64,000 bases of DNA from Paracnuella aquatica. GTDB lineage: Bacteria > Bacteroidota > Bacteroidia > Chitinophagales > Chitinophagaceae. The stretch covers positions 124,001 through 188,000 of the forward strand of contig NZ_QOWJ01000009.1 of NCBI RefSeq assembly GCF_003332885.2. Direction: 5' to 3'. The notes under the pieces are model-generated. The model worked only from the letters and a program-made list of their open reading frames with translations, searched no databases and was not told where the DNA came from. A program made the translations under genes and the position numbers. Positions 52,477-60,906 of this stretch are shown piece by piece. Every line of letters begins with the position of its first letter. Position 1 is the first letter of the stretch.

Positions 52477-53292
52477 ATGCGTTCAGCCGCCACCGAAAGA
52501 CTTTACCGGATTGTTTTTGGCACCGATACCCGGGCCGGCAAAGTGTTCGACATCACGCTGCTTTGGATGATCGTGATCAGCGTGGTAGTAGTTATTTTGG
52601 AAAGCATTCCGCGCCTGAGCCGCGAATACCGCAGCTTATTTTTTTCGCTGGAGATTTTTTTTTCGGTGTTGTTTACGGTGGAGTATATCCTGCGCATTGT
52701 TATTTCGCCCAACCCGTTTCGGTACATCCGCAGCCGGCTCGGCATCATTGACCTGCTTGGCATTTTGCCCTTTTATATGAGCATGTTTGCAGTGGGTTAT
52801 CATTACCTCATCGTGTTCCGCTTTCTGCGGATGCTAAGAGTGTTCCGCATCCTGCGGCTGTTCCGGTTTGTACGCGAATCGGAGCAACTGTTTGCCGCGC
52901 TTCGGGCCTCGTTTCATAAGATCGCAGTATTCATTTCATTTGTACTCACCATCGTGGTGTTGCTCGGCACATTGATGTACGTGGTGGAAGGACAGGAAAA
53001 CGGTTTTACCTCGATCCCGGAAAGCATTTACTGGACCATTGTTACCATTACCACCGTGGGCTACGGCGACATTACGCCGCAAACGGGTTTGGGTAAATGG
53101 ATCGCTTCGGTGATCATGTTGTGTGGCTATGCCATCATTGCAGTGCCCACCGGTATTGTTACGGTGGAAATGACCCGCCGGGCTGGAAGCATCGGCAAAA
53201 AACCCTGCGCTAATTGCGGGCACAACAACGAGGAACAAGCCCGTTTTTGCAACTACTGCGGCACCCAGTTTACCGAAACGCCGCAGCAATAA
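52477..53292 (+). CDS. Voltage-gated-type K+ channel with C-terminal zinc ribbon
   Basis: A 271-residue six-segment channel. The S4 voltage sensor is arginine-rich at every third position (R115-R133: FRFLRMLRVFRILRLFRFVR). The pore has the selectivity filter TTVGYGD (192-198) and S6 reaches residue 232. The cytoplasmic tail ends in a zinc ribbon with C244, C247, C258 and C261 (CANCG...FCNYCG). Start at 52477 (MRSAATERLY). The zinc ribbon is an unusual addition; it may sense metal or redox state or mediate assembly. Confidence 0.92.
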   Translation: MRSAATERLYRIVFGTDTRAGKVFDITLLWMIVISVVVVILESIPRLSREYRSLFFSLEIFFSVLFTVEYILRIVISPNPFRYIRSRLGIIDLLGILPFYMSMFAVGYHYLIVFRFLRMLRVFRILRLFRFVRESEQLFAALRASFHKIAVFISFVLTIVVLLGTLMYVVEGQENGFTSIPESIYWTIVTITTVGYGDITPQTGLGKWIASVIMLCGYAIIAVPTGIVTVEMTRRAGSIGKKPCANCGHNNEEQARFCNYCGTQFTETPQQ

Positions 53293-53435
53293 TTACTATC
53301 TTTTGCAGGTACATTTTGGGGCAACAAAAGTTGTGGTAAAGCAATTTTAAAAAGGTGTAATTACCACTTGCATAATTGCAGGCTTTTTCGCCAAGCGCAT
53401 CATTTACATTGCAGCCTAAAACCAGACAACCGCTT

Positions 53436-54017
53436 ATGTGCTGCACCCTAAAGCATGCATTTTTCCTGATGGCATTTTGCCTGATCCAAATATGCGCCAC
53501 TGCGCAGGATGCACGTTTGCGCCTTGGTGCCGGCGTCAATTTCGTCGCCAATAATTTTGACGAATCAACCCTGAACAGTTTTGCTACCTACTCCCTGAAT
53601 ACATCGTACACGGTGCTGCAGCAGCAACGCTACCTGGTGGTGTGGGAACAAAATATTATGCTGCGCAACAGCGAAGCTGACTTAAAGCACAAACGGGCCT
53701 TTGTTTTTTCCGTTCCGCTTTCCTTTCGGTTTCAGCCGGGCTATAAAATGGGCTATTATATTGGCTTTGGCCCTACTTATATGAGCCAGCGCTACAACGA
53801 TCCCAACATCACCCAACGGGTACGGGGCTGGAATGCTACGGCGCAGGCAGGGTTGGCCTATAAAACGCAACCCATTGCAGATGCCCTGTTTGTTGAGTAC
53901 CACCTGAAAGCCGGTGTGCACCATAGCCTTAATGGCAGCGGAAATATGGCGCCATTCATTACCCTTGCGGTGCAACTGGGCGCCAACCAGCGGGTGGAAC
54001 GGCTGGCTAGTAATTAA
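53436..54017 (+). CDS. Outer-membrane beta-barrel protein, small
   Basis: A 193-residue secreted protein with signal peptide MCCTLKHAFFLMAFCLIQICATAQ and alternating strands (RLRLGAGVNFVANNF, YKMGYYIGFGPTYMSQRY, FVEYHLKAGVHHSL) typical of an eight-stranded porin-like fold. No named family recognised with certainty. The start at 53436 gives the signal peptide; an upstream frame is not supported. Confidence 0.75.
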   Translation: MCCTLKHAFFLMAFCLIQICATAQDARLRLGAGVNFVANNFDESTLNSFATYSLNTSYTVLQQQRYLVVWEQNIMLRNSEADLKHKRAFVFSVPLSFRFQPGYKMGYYIGFGPTYMSQRYNDPNITQRVRGWNATAQAGLAYKTQPIADALFVEYHLKAGVHHSLNGSGNMAPFITLAVQLGANQRVERLASN

Positions 54018-54226
54018 ATCCCGGATTTGAGATAGGCAACAGCCATGATTTTTTGTTTAAAGAATGTACGAATACCGGCCACTTTTTTATAGTTTTTTCA
54101 AAACGGCTTCATAAAAACCAAAAAAAGTTAGCCTTTAACACCGATTGCTAAGAAAGGGGCTGTAACTTACACCCATTGATGGCGCAACAGCTTTCATGTA
54201 ATTCTTCACCCAAACAACAATATCTG

Positions 54227-54328
54227 ATGAGCCTGAGAGAATTTTTGTCGATTTTGCTTGGTTATAAAAAGCCGGAACTGGTGCCGGTACGAGTGCAACC
54301 CCAACAAAAAAAATTACCTAAGAAGTAA
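54227..54328 (+). CDS. Candidate 33-residue small protein
   Basis: A short ORF: MSLREFLSILLGYKK then PELVPVRVQPQQKKLPKK. It has an amphipathic N-terminal half and a basic proline-rich tail. It is followed 9 bp later by a strong intrinsic terminator, which suggests a real short transcript. A weak TAACTTAC element lies about 60 bp upstream. The rest of the spacer 54018-54359 shows nothing else. Not recognised; could also be an sRNA. Confidence 0.45.
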   Translation: MSLREFLSILLGYKKPELVPVRVQPQQKKLPKK

Positions 54329-54337
54329 TCAAAATAC

Positions 54338-54361
54338 AAAGCAGCGACGGCTGCTTTTTTT
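54338..54361. terminator. Terminator after the 33-residue ORF, shared with the DUF92 gene
   Basis: AAAGCAGC (54338-54345) and GCTGCTTT (54350-54357) form an 8-bp stem followed by further T on the plus strand. The DUF92 stop codon (54360-54362) lies in the T run, so the hairpin also serves the minus strand. Confidence 0.8.
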
Positions 54362-55073
54362 ATGCCCACAGGTGCCACAAAAGGCCCGCTATAACAGCAC
54401 CCACTAAAGTATTCAGCGCATTTACGGCATTATTACCCAACACCCCGCCCCGCTCCAAAGTAGCACCCAGCCACGAGTCGGTAAGATTGCCCGCCAGGCC
54501 CGCCAGCACCACCACAAACAATGCAATGATAGAAAACTCCGCCTTAGCCAACAGCAATGATCCAATCACCACACTGCCCACCACACCCAATAAGGTTCCC
54601 TCCAAACTAACGACGCCATCCAGCCCACGCCGGTCGGGTCGCATGGTGCGGATATTGTAAAACCGGCGGCCATACAACACACCCAGTTCCGAGGAAAGCG
54701 TATCGGCTGTGGCGGCCGAAAAAGAACCTGCCAGCATGATAGTCAATAGCATTTGATGTTGCGGCCAGACGGCAGCACAAAGCCCACAGAAAGCTGCCAC
54801 ACCACCATTGGCCAATACCTGTCCTGCTGTGCGCCGGCTGCTTTCAGCATCGGCCAGTGCTGCTTTTACTTTTTTTTCTTTTTGCCAGGAAGTGGCAGCC
54901 GTGCCCAGTATGAAAAATGCACCGAGCAGGATGATGCCAATCCAGTCTGTTCCGGCCCAAATAACTACGGCAACAGCGCCGGCGGTAAGCGTGCCGGCAA
55001 GGGTGAGTTTTTTTGCAACATATACTAGGGCCAACACGAGGAGCAACGCCAGCAAGGCCAACCAGGAATTCAT
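54360..55073 (-). CDS. DUF92 integral membrane protein
   Basis: A 237-residue inner-membrane protein with about six segments. Conserved blocks are SFSAATADTLSSELG, GVVSLEGTLLGVVGS, GNLTDSWLGATLERG and NNAVNALNTLVGA. Some relatives of this family (VTE6 in plants) are phytyl-phosphate kinases, so a polyprenyl-phosphate kinase role is possible but unproven. Start at 55073 (MNSWLALLALLLV); the longer frame reads into the 24-bp repeat. Confidence 0.88.
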   Translation of the reverse strand: MNSWLALLALLLVLALVYVAKKLTLAGTLTAGAVAVVIWAGTDWIGIILLGAFFILGTAATSWQKEKKVKAALADAESSRRTAGQVLANGGVAAFCGLCAAVWPQHQMLLTIMLAGSFSAATADTLSSELGVLYGRRFYNIRTMRPDRRGLDGVVSLEGTLLGVVGSVVIGSLLLAKAEFSIIALFVVVLAGLAGNLTDSWLGATLERGGVLGNNAVNALNTLVGAVIAGLLWHLWA

Positions 55074-55124
55074 TGGTGCAAAGATGGAAGCTTTTTTGGG
55101 TAACCTGCCGTCGGAATACTGTTC

Positions 55125-55148
55125 GGCTGCTGTTGCGTCGCACACTTG
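55125..55148. repeat. 24-bp shared word, copy B
   Basis: Identical to 4846-4869 (starting GGCTGCTGTT, ending GCACACTTG). It lies 90 bp before TGTCAT palindrome copy 4. Confidence 0.8.
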
Positions 55149-55238
55149 TGCGGCAGGACCTTTATTCAGCAATTTTATTTAACAACAATACACATCACTG
55201 CATATCTCCTCCTTCATACCTGCGCAGTGTTTTGGCCT

Positions 55239-55324
55239 TGTCATGCTGAGCGCAGCGAAGCATCTGGTCTTTGCAAAAGGTACTTCGTACAGAATTCAGA
55301 TGCTTCGCTGCGCTCAGCATGACA
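55239..55324. repeat. Dispersed TGTCAT palindrome, copy 4
   Basis: The left arm TGTCATGCTGAGCGCAGC... (55239-55265) is a perfect inverse of the right arm (55298-55324), 27 bp each. It is the most regular copy. Spacer 55074-55390 otherwise holds only the 24-bp word. Confidence 0.88.
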
Positions 55325-55390
55325 AAGCAGTAATCACTCCTTTACTCGAAAACACATCGCGAACAACGACGCCTTGTCCGTGCCCGCAGG

Positions 55391-57754
55391 TTATTTCAAC
55401 AACCGCACATAAAAAATACCGCCGGCCATGGAACCCGGATGTGCCGCAAATTTCACCGCCATGGTTTCATTCGCCAGGTTTTGCAACAACGCAGCCGGGA
55501 TGGCATAGTCCACATCGTAAAACCCTTGCTGCTGGCGGCCTTCGAGCCGCACTGTTTGCAACAGTTGCCCATTGATGAAAATATCAAACGTACGGTTGCG
55601 GTCGCCGCTGGCATAGGTGATCCGCAGGGTGCGGCCCTGACCACCCTTGTTCTTTAAATCGTAGCTAAACCAACCGCTGGCATGGCGCCAATGCCGGTCC
55701 TGGAACACACCTGATTCGGTTTGCTCCCCTTTGAAATTATGGTCCGATTCGGGTTGTTGTTCACCCGGCGCCACCTGGTCAATCGTGATGCTTTCCAGTT
55801 GCAAGCGGGCTCGTTCCCGTTCCCGGATGGCTTCGGTTCGCTTGGCCAAACCTTCAGGCGTAGTCAGCGGCCAGTACACCATGTACCGCGCCTCGTGCAC
55901 GGTATAAAAAGGCACCAGTTGCAACGACTTATATTGTTCCGGATGAATCAAACCTGATGCGGTAAAGTGCAGCGGCTTTCCGGGCACCGGTTTCAGTGCG
56001 GCAGCCACATCAGTATTGTTGGTTACCAGCAGCGGCGCATCATCGGCCGGGTACAGCGGCCCATTGGCAATATGGCCCATGCGGCTGTTGTCGGCCCAAA
56101 TGCCCTGCAAATTGGTGGTGTCTGTAGCGGCCGCCAGCACTACCGGCCCGTGCACAAACGATACCCACGGCGATCCATCAGGCAGTTTTTCAGCCTTGGT
56201 TTGCATGGGCAGCATCACGGTTACCACATCGCCAGTTTTCCATTGGCGGTTCACCGCCAGATAAGATGAGGTGGCATCGAGCTTACCTGTCACTGCTTTG
56301 CCATTTACCAACACCTTCATGGCCCCTTTGATCCATGACGGCTGGCGCAGGTGCAGCGCAAATTGCTGCGGCTTTTGTATCGTGATACGGATGCTCGTTT
56401 TTTCTTCAGACGGAAATGCCGTTTGCTGTGAAAGGCTGATGCCTCGCTCCTTCCACTGCAACGTGGACGGGATGAATAGGTTTACGAAAAGGTCTTTATC
56501 GTTGTGGGCATAAATCAATTCACCGTACTTAGTGTGGTTTTCCAAACCCGATCCAACGCAGCACCAAAAGCCTTCCTGCGGTTGTGAGTACACCCGGTAA
56601 TGGCGTGGCCGCATGGGCGTAAAATAAACAAAGCCGCCATTGGGGTGCTGCGATGAAAGAATATGGTTGTATTGTGCCCGTTCGTAATAATCCATATAAG
56701 CTGCCGACGGCTGTTGCAAAAACAGCTGCTTGGTCAGCTTCAGCATGTTGTAGGTGTTGCAGGTTTCGGGGCCTTCCTTCGAATCAACCATCGACGAAAA
56801 ATCCGACGCGGGATGGAAATGTTCCCGCACACTGTTGCCACCGATTGAAACAGTTCGGTTGTGCACCACCGTTTGCCAGAAGTAGTTGGCAGCTGCCGCC
56901 CACTCCTTATTGCCATCCACTTCGGCCACCCGCATATAACCAATCACCTTTGGAATTTGTGTATTGGCATGCATGCCGGTCAGCGAATCTTTTTGCTGCA
57001 ACAGGGGCTGCAACACCCGCTGGTGCGAAAACCTGCGGGCCAGCTCCAGGTATTTTTTGTTGCCGGTAAAATGGGCCACATCGGCAAACACTTCGTTCAT
57101 GCCGCCGTGCTCGCTGCGCAACATATTTTGCAATTGCTGGTCGGAAAGATTGGCAACCAGATTGGCGCACCAGTCAGAGAAGCGCACCAACATGATCTTT
57201 GCTTTTTCATTGCCGGTCTGGCGATACACATCTGCAAGGCCCGCAAACATCTTGTGTATGTTGTACCACGGCACCCATTTGTCGTTGAGCGAAAAGCTGC
57301 CCGCATTTATTTTACCGGCCGCAATATCCTGCCACAATTGTTTACTGCCCGGCACGCCGCCCAGGTAGCCGTTGCCATTTTGCACCTGGCATTTTTCCAG
57401 CCAGTCCAACATATAATCGAGGCGCTTTTTTATTTCCGCATTGCCGGTTGCTGCATACATATTGGCCAGCGCCGAAACATAGTGGCCGCCAATATGCCCG
57501 TCAAGCCCTGTGTTTTCCCAGTTGCCGTATGGTGCCGCTTTGGGCGTGATGCCCGCTTCGCGTAAATACGGCGCCAGCAGGCGGTCGGCATCCAGTGCCA
57601 ATATGTATTTCAGGTCGGTTTGCTGCGCTTGCTGAAAAGGACTTTCCAAAAGCCGCACCGACTGTAACGGAAAACTTTGAACGCTTTGCTGCTGGCTAAT
57701 AGCAGCTACCGGGGCCAACAGGGAAAAGGAGATTTTGATAAATAAATGCTTCAT
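55391..57754 (-). CDS. GH127 beta-L-arabinofuranosidase
   Basis: A 787-residue secreted enzyme (signal MKHLFIKISFSLLAPVAAISQ) with an (alpha/alpha)6 barrel and C-terminal beta domains. In characterised GH127 a Zn-bound cysteine is the nucleophile. The matching residues here are E311 (GGNSVREHF), C332 (PETCNTYNML) and C398-C399 (GFWCCVGSG). It should release beta-linked L-arabinofuranose, found on plant extensins. It lies 14 kb from the arabinose cluster and is not in an operon with it. About 150 extra C-terminal residues resemble a carbohydrate-binding or DUF4986-type domain. Confidence 0.93.
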   Translation of the reverse strand: MKHLFIKISFSLLAPVAAISQQQSVQSFPLQSVRLLESPFQQAQQTDLKYILALDADRLLAPYLREAGITPKAAPYGNWENTGLDGHIGGHYVSALANMYAATGNAEIKKRLDYMLDWLEKCQVQNGNGYLGGVPGSKQLWQDIAAGKINAGSFSLNDKWVPWYNIHKMFAGLADVYRQTGNEKAKIMLVRFSDWCANLVANLSDQQLQNMLRSEHGGMNEVFADVAHFTGNKKYLELARRFSHQRVLQPLLQQKDSLTGMHANTQIPKVIGYMRVAEVDGNKEWAAAANYFWQTVVHNRTVSIGGNSVREHFHPASDFSSMVDSKEGPETCNTYNMLKLTKQLFLQQPSAAYMDYYERAQYNHILSSQHPNGGFVYFTPMRPRHYRVYSQPQEGFWCCVGSGLENHTKYGELIYAHNDKDLFVNLFIPSTLQWKERGISLSQQTAFPSEEKTSIRITIQKPQQFALHLRQPSWIKGAMKVLVNGKAVTGKLDATSSYLAVNRQWKTGDVVTVMLPMQTKAEKLPDGSPWVSFVHGPVVLAAATDTTNLQGIWADNSRMGHIANGPLYPADDAPLLVTNNTDVAAALKPVPGKPLHFTASGLIHPEQYKSLQLVPFYTVHEARYMVYWPLTTPEGLAKRTEAIRERERARLQLESITIDQVAPGEQQPESDHNFKGEQTESGVFQDRHWRHASGWFSYDLKNKGGQGRTLRITYASGDRNRTFDIFINGQLLQTVRLEGRQQQGFYDVDYAIPAALLQNLANETMAVKFAAHPGSMAGGIFYVRLLK

Positions 57755-57905
57755 TACTTACACATTACTCAACGCACTGGGCGTTTTATTGAATAGAAAT
57801 TGATGCGAACCTATTTTTCAGATGCTTTCAAAGTTAGCCTTTGTTGCAGTGCGCCCATTTTAAAATAATGGCAAAAACATCTGCACTTACATGACGTGCA
57901 TAAAA

Positions 57906-57927
57906 AAGACAGCATTGCCGCTGTCTT
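57906..57927 (-). terminator. Terminator of the first DUF1080 gene
   Basis: AAGACAGC (57906-57913) and GCTGTCTT (57920-57927) form an 8-bp stem with loop ATTGCC. TTTTATG follows on the minus strand, 53 bp after the stop. Confidence 0.8.
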
Positions 57928-57979
57928 CAAACGTTATCAATAAAAATGAAATGTCACTCAGTTAAATCCAATCGATGCC

Positions 57980-58747
57980 TTACAACGGGCGGATCCAAAT
58001 GTTGCGGAACGAAATGGGCTCGCTGGGATCACCATGGTCCTGCAACTTGATCGGCGTAGGTCCGTGTTTCACATACTGCGGCTTGCCGATGTAGCGGGTT
58101 TCGCCCAGTATCTCTACGTTGTTTTGCACCAACACACCATTCAAAAATGCTGTTACCCGTGCAGGCGTTTTTACGCTGCCATCTTCGTTAAAACGTGGTG
58201 CGGTCCAAGCAATATCGTACACGTTCCACTCGCCGGGAGGCCGCACGGGATTGGCTAGCGGAATATGTTGTTTGTAAATAGAACCTACTTGTCCGTTTAC
58301 ATAGGTTGGGTTATTGTAGCTATCGAGGATCTGAATTTCATATCCGCCATCGCCTTTGCCATAAGCCGACAAGAACAAGCCGCTATTACCGCGGCCCTGA
58401 CCCTTACCGGAAATATTGGTGGGCACCTGCCATTCAAGGTGCAGCTGGTAATCGGTAAATGCATCTTTGGTTTGGATATTGCCGGTTCCTTTTTTTACCG
58501 TCACCACGCCGTTGGCAACGGTCCACAAGGCGGGTTTTAACGTATCTCTGGTGGATACCCATTTATCTAGGTTCTTTCCATCAAAAAGGATGACGGCGTC
58601 GGCCGGCGGCGCCACCAGCACCGACTTTCCGGTGTTCACCATTTTGGGTACCGGCTCCCAAATTTCTGTTTCTTCGGGTTTGGTTTGGGCTCCTGCTACC
58701 ATCGAGGTTGCCAGCGCCATCGTCATCAATGCAAGTGTACGATTCAT
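57980..58747 (-). CDS. DUF1080 protein (3-keto-disaccharide hydrolase-like)
   Basis: A 255-residue secreted jelly-roll protein (signal MNRTLALMTMALATSMVAGAQ). DUF1080 motifs are ILFDGKNLDKWVSTRD, LHLEWQVP, GNSGLFLSAYGKGDGGYEIQILDSY and ISFRNIWIRPL at the C-terminus. Members of this fold are now known to include hydrolases of 3-keto-glycosides. It is the third of three genes on the same strand, after the propeller-cytochrome gene (126 bp upstream). Confidence 0.9.
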   Translation of the reverse strand: MNRTLALMTMALATSMVAGAQTKPEETEIWEPVPKMVNTGKSVLVAPPADAVILFDGKNLDKWVSTRDTLKPALWTVANGVVTVKKGTGNIQTKDAFTDYQLHLEWQVPTNISGKGQGRGNSGLFLSAYGKGDGGYEIQILDSYNNPTYVNGQVGSIYKQHIPLANPVRPPGEWNVYDIAWTAPRFNEDGSVKTPARVTAFLNGVLVQNNVEILGETRYIGKPQYVKHGPTPIKLQDHGDPSEPISFRNIWIRPL

Positions 58748-58873
58748 ACAGCGTTCGGGGCGTTTAAGGTTTAGTATTGTTAGGCAAATATTTAGGCAGA
58801 CAAGTTAATGTTTGTTTCTGCATCCGGCGCTGCCAAACCGCCGGTTTTTGCAAAACAAATTGCGGCACCTCCA

Positions 58874-60838
58874 TTATTTCAGCGTGTTGATCCAGGCTGC
58901 AATGATGCGGGCATCGGCCTCCGGCACATGCGGCATGGGCGGCATGGGCGTGGCGTAATCAGGCCAGTTTTGCGGCTGCGGGTTATGAATCAGTTGCACA
59001 ATTTTGTTTACCGTGTATTTACGTTTAGCCACGTCCTTAAAGGATGGACCAACCTGGCGCTTGTCTGCATTGTGGCAGGCATTGCAGGTGTGTTTCGCCA
59101 GCAATGGTTTTACATCGGCAAAGGTTGGTGCCTTAGGCGCTGTTGCAGCAGCTTTTGCAGGGGCAGGTTTAGCTGCGGCTGGCTTTGCCGAAGGCTTAGC
59201 AGCAGGCGTTGCCGGCTTGGCTGCCGAATTACGGGTACTCATTTCCGTTACCGAAAGCTTAACTCCTTCCGGAATGGCATTCAATGTGTAATACGCAGTT
59301 GGGTGCACCAGCGAAAAATGTGTTTCCGCATCGCGCAGCCCTTCCAGTGTAATGGTGTGCACATAGTATGGCCGCAGGCCATCAACCACAATGCGGGCCC
59401 GCAGGCCATCCGGTGAAACCTTCACACCTTTTACTTCCAGCTTCTTCCCATTTACGGGCGGCGATCCATACACCGAATGGTATTTGTAGATATAACTTTC
59501 GACGTTGTATGAAGCTAAATCCTCGGCATATTTACGGTCAGCAGGGCGGGTAAATTCAATTTCGAAACCATCTGGCATGGCCCGAACGGCCCGCATTTCA
59601 AAAGGCACTTTGCCGTTCCAAACCAGCCGCTGCAGCCCCTCGCCTGCTTCACCTGCCGAGCCCCATCCGCGGGCAGTTTCGCCGGCAAAAAGCGACCCGT
59701 CCTTACCCCATGCCAGGCGCACAATGCCGCTTTGAAACCCGCTACGGAACTCGATCGCAGCTCCCTGATACTCGCCATTCACCTTTTCCATAAATACGCG
59801 GCTCAATTTGCTTTGGCCCTGGTCGCCCACCAGCAGCTGGCCGGCAAAAGGCCCAAAACTGCCTTCCGGAATTTTTACAATTTCGGAATTGGATATGCCC
59901 AGGATACCGTGCGGCAACCACACTGCGGGCAACTGCAACTCAGGAATCTTGCTTTTCACCTGGTATTCAGAAAGGAATGTTTCATTGACAATATTTTCTG
60001 GCTTTACCGGCCGGCCCGCCTTGTTTACATCATTGCGCATGGGCACCAGCGAATAAATTTGATCTTCTTTCAGCTTAAGCGGCGAGTTGGGCAGCGAGGT
60101 CCAGACAAGGCTTGCCGGGTGCCCCATGAAAGCGCCTTTTTTTACATGCATAATCGACCCTGAGCCAACCCAGTCGCCCTGGTTGTCGGTATAGAAAAGT
60201 TCGTCGTCGATCATCGAAATGCCACATGGCGAACGCATGCCGGCAGCCCAAGGCTCCACGCTCCCATCGGCACCGATCTTAAGCGTCCAGCCACGCCAGG
60301 GCACCATGCTTTTAGGATGCCACCAGGTGTCGGGAAAACCAAGGTTGAGGGTCACGAAAAACTTTCCGTCCGGGGCTATTTTAGGTCCAAAACTATACTC
60401 GTGGTAGTTGCCCGAAACCGGCCAGGCGTATACGGTTTCATACAAGTCTGCTTTGCCATCGTGGTCGGTATCGGTAAGCTTGGTGAGCTCGCCGCGCTGT
60501 GCGCAATACAGCGAACCATCTTTATAAGCCACACCCAGCACCTCGTGCATGCCGGTGGCAAATTTTCTGAAAAAAGGTCGCGGGCTGGTGGGATTTTCTA
60601 CGATAAAAACATCGCCGCGGCGGGTAGTCAGCGCGAGGTCGCCGTTGGGCATGGTACACAGGCCGCCCACTTCCAGCAGGTTGCCTTCAGGTACAGGCAC
60701 CCGCATGATCTTGAAGTAATCGTCTTCTTTTGCCGACTCGGCCTGTGCAACGGCTTGTCGGTTTGTAACCAACAGCGCTGCAAGCGCCAGCAAGCAGATG
60801 CTTGTTTTTTTAAAAAAATGTGTTGATATGAATTGCAT
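58874..60838 (-). CDS. Secreted beta-propeller / cytochrome c fusion (PVC-type heme protein)
   Basis: A 654-residue exported protein with a signal-peptide-like N-terminus ending ...NRQAVAQA. Residues about 40-420 form a sugar-dehydrogenase-like propeller (EVGGLCTMPNGDLALTT, YHEYSFGPKIAPDGKFF, GMRSPCGISM). A beta domain (430-535) and an Ala/Pro/Lys linker (about 540-570) follow. The C-terminal cytochrome c has CNACH and a methionine ligand in TPMPPMPHVP. It probably oxidises or passes electrons from a carbohydrate in the periplasm; the substrate is unknown. Confidence 0.88.
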   Translation of the reverse strand: MQFISTHFFKKTSICLLALAALLVTNRQAVAQAESAKEDDYFKIMRVPVPEGNLLEVGGLCTMPNGDLALTTRRGDVFIVENPTSPRPFFRKFATGMHEVLGVAYKDGSLYCAQRGELTKLTDTDHDGKADLYETVYAWPVSGNYHEYSFGPKIAPDGKFFVTLNLGFPDTWWHPKSMVPWRGWTLKIGADGSVEPWAAGMRSPCGISMIDDELFYTDNQGDWVGSGSIMHVKKGAFMGHPASLVWTSLPNSPLKLKEDQIYSLVPMRNDVNKAGRPVKPENIVNETFLSEYQVKSKIPELQLPAVWLPHGILGISNSEIVKIPEGSFGPFAGQLLVGDQGQSKLSRVFMEKVNGEYQGAAIEFRSGFQSGIVRLAWGKDGSLFAGETARGWGSAGEAGEGLQRLVWNGKVPFEMRAVRAMPDGFEIEFTRPADRKYAEDLASYNVESYIYKYHSVYGSPPVNGKKLEVKGVKVSPDGLRARIVVDGLRPYYVHTITLEGLRDAETHFSLVHPTAYYTLNAIPEGVKLSVTEMSTRNSAAKPATPAAKPSAKPAAAKPAPAKAAATAPKAPTFADVKPLLAKHTCNACHNADKRQVGPSFKDVAKRKYTVNKIVQLIHNPQPQNWPDYATPMPPMPHVPEADARIIAAWINTLK

Positions 60839-60906
60839 GGTATGGAAGCAATGAATGAAGCAATAAAATTGTGTGGTTAGGGCTAATTTTCGGTTGTGCC
60901 TGCCTG

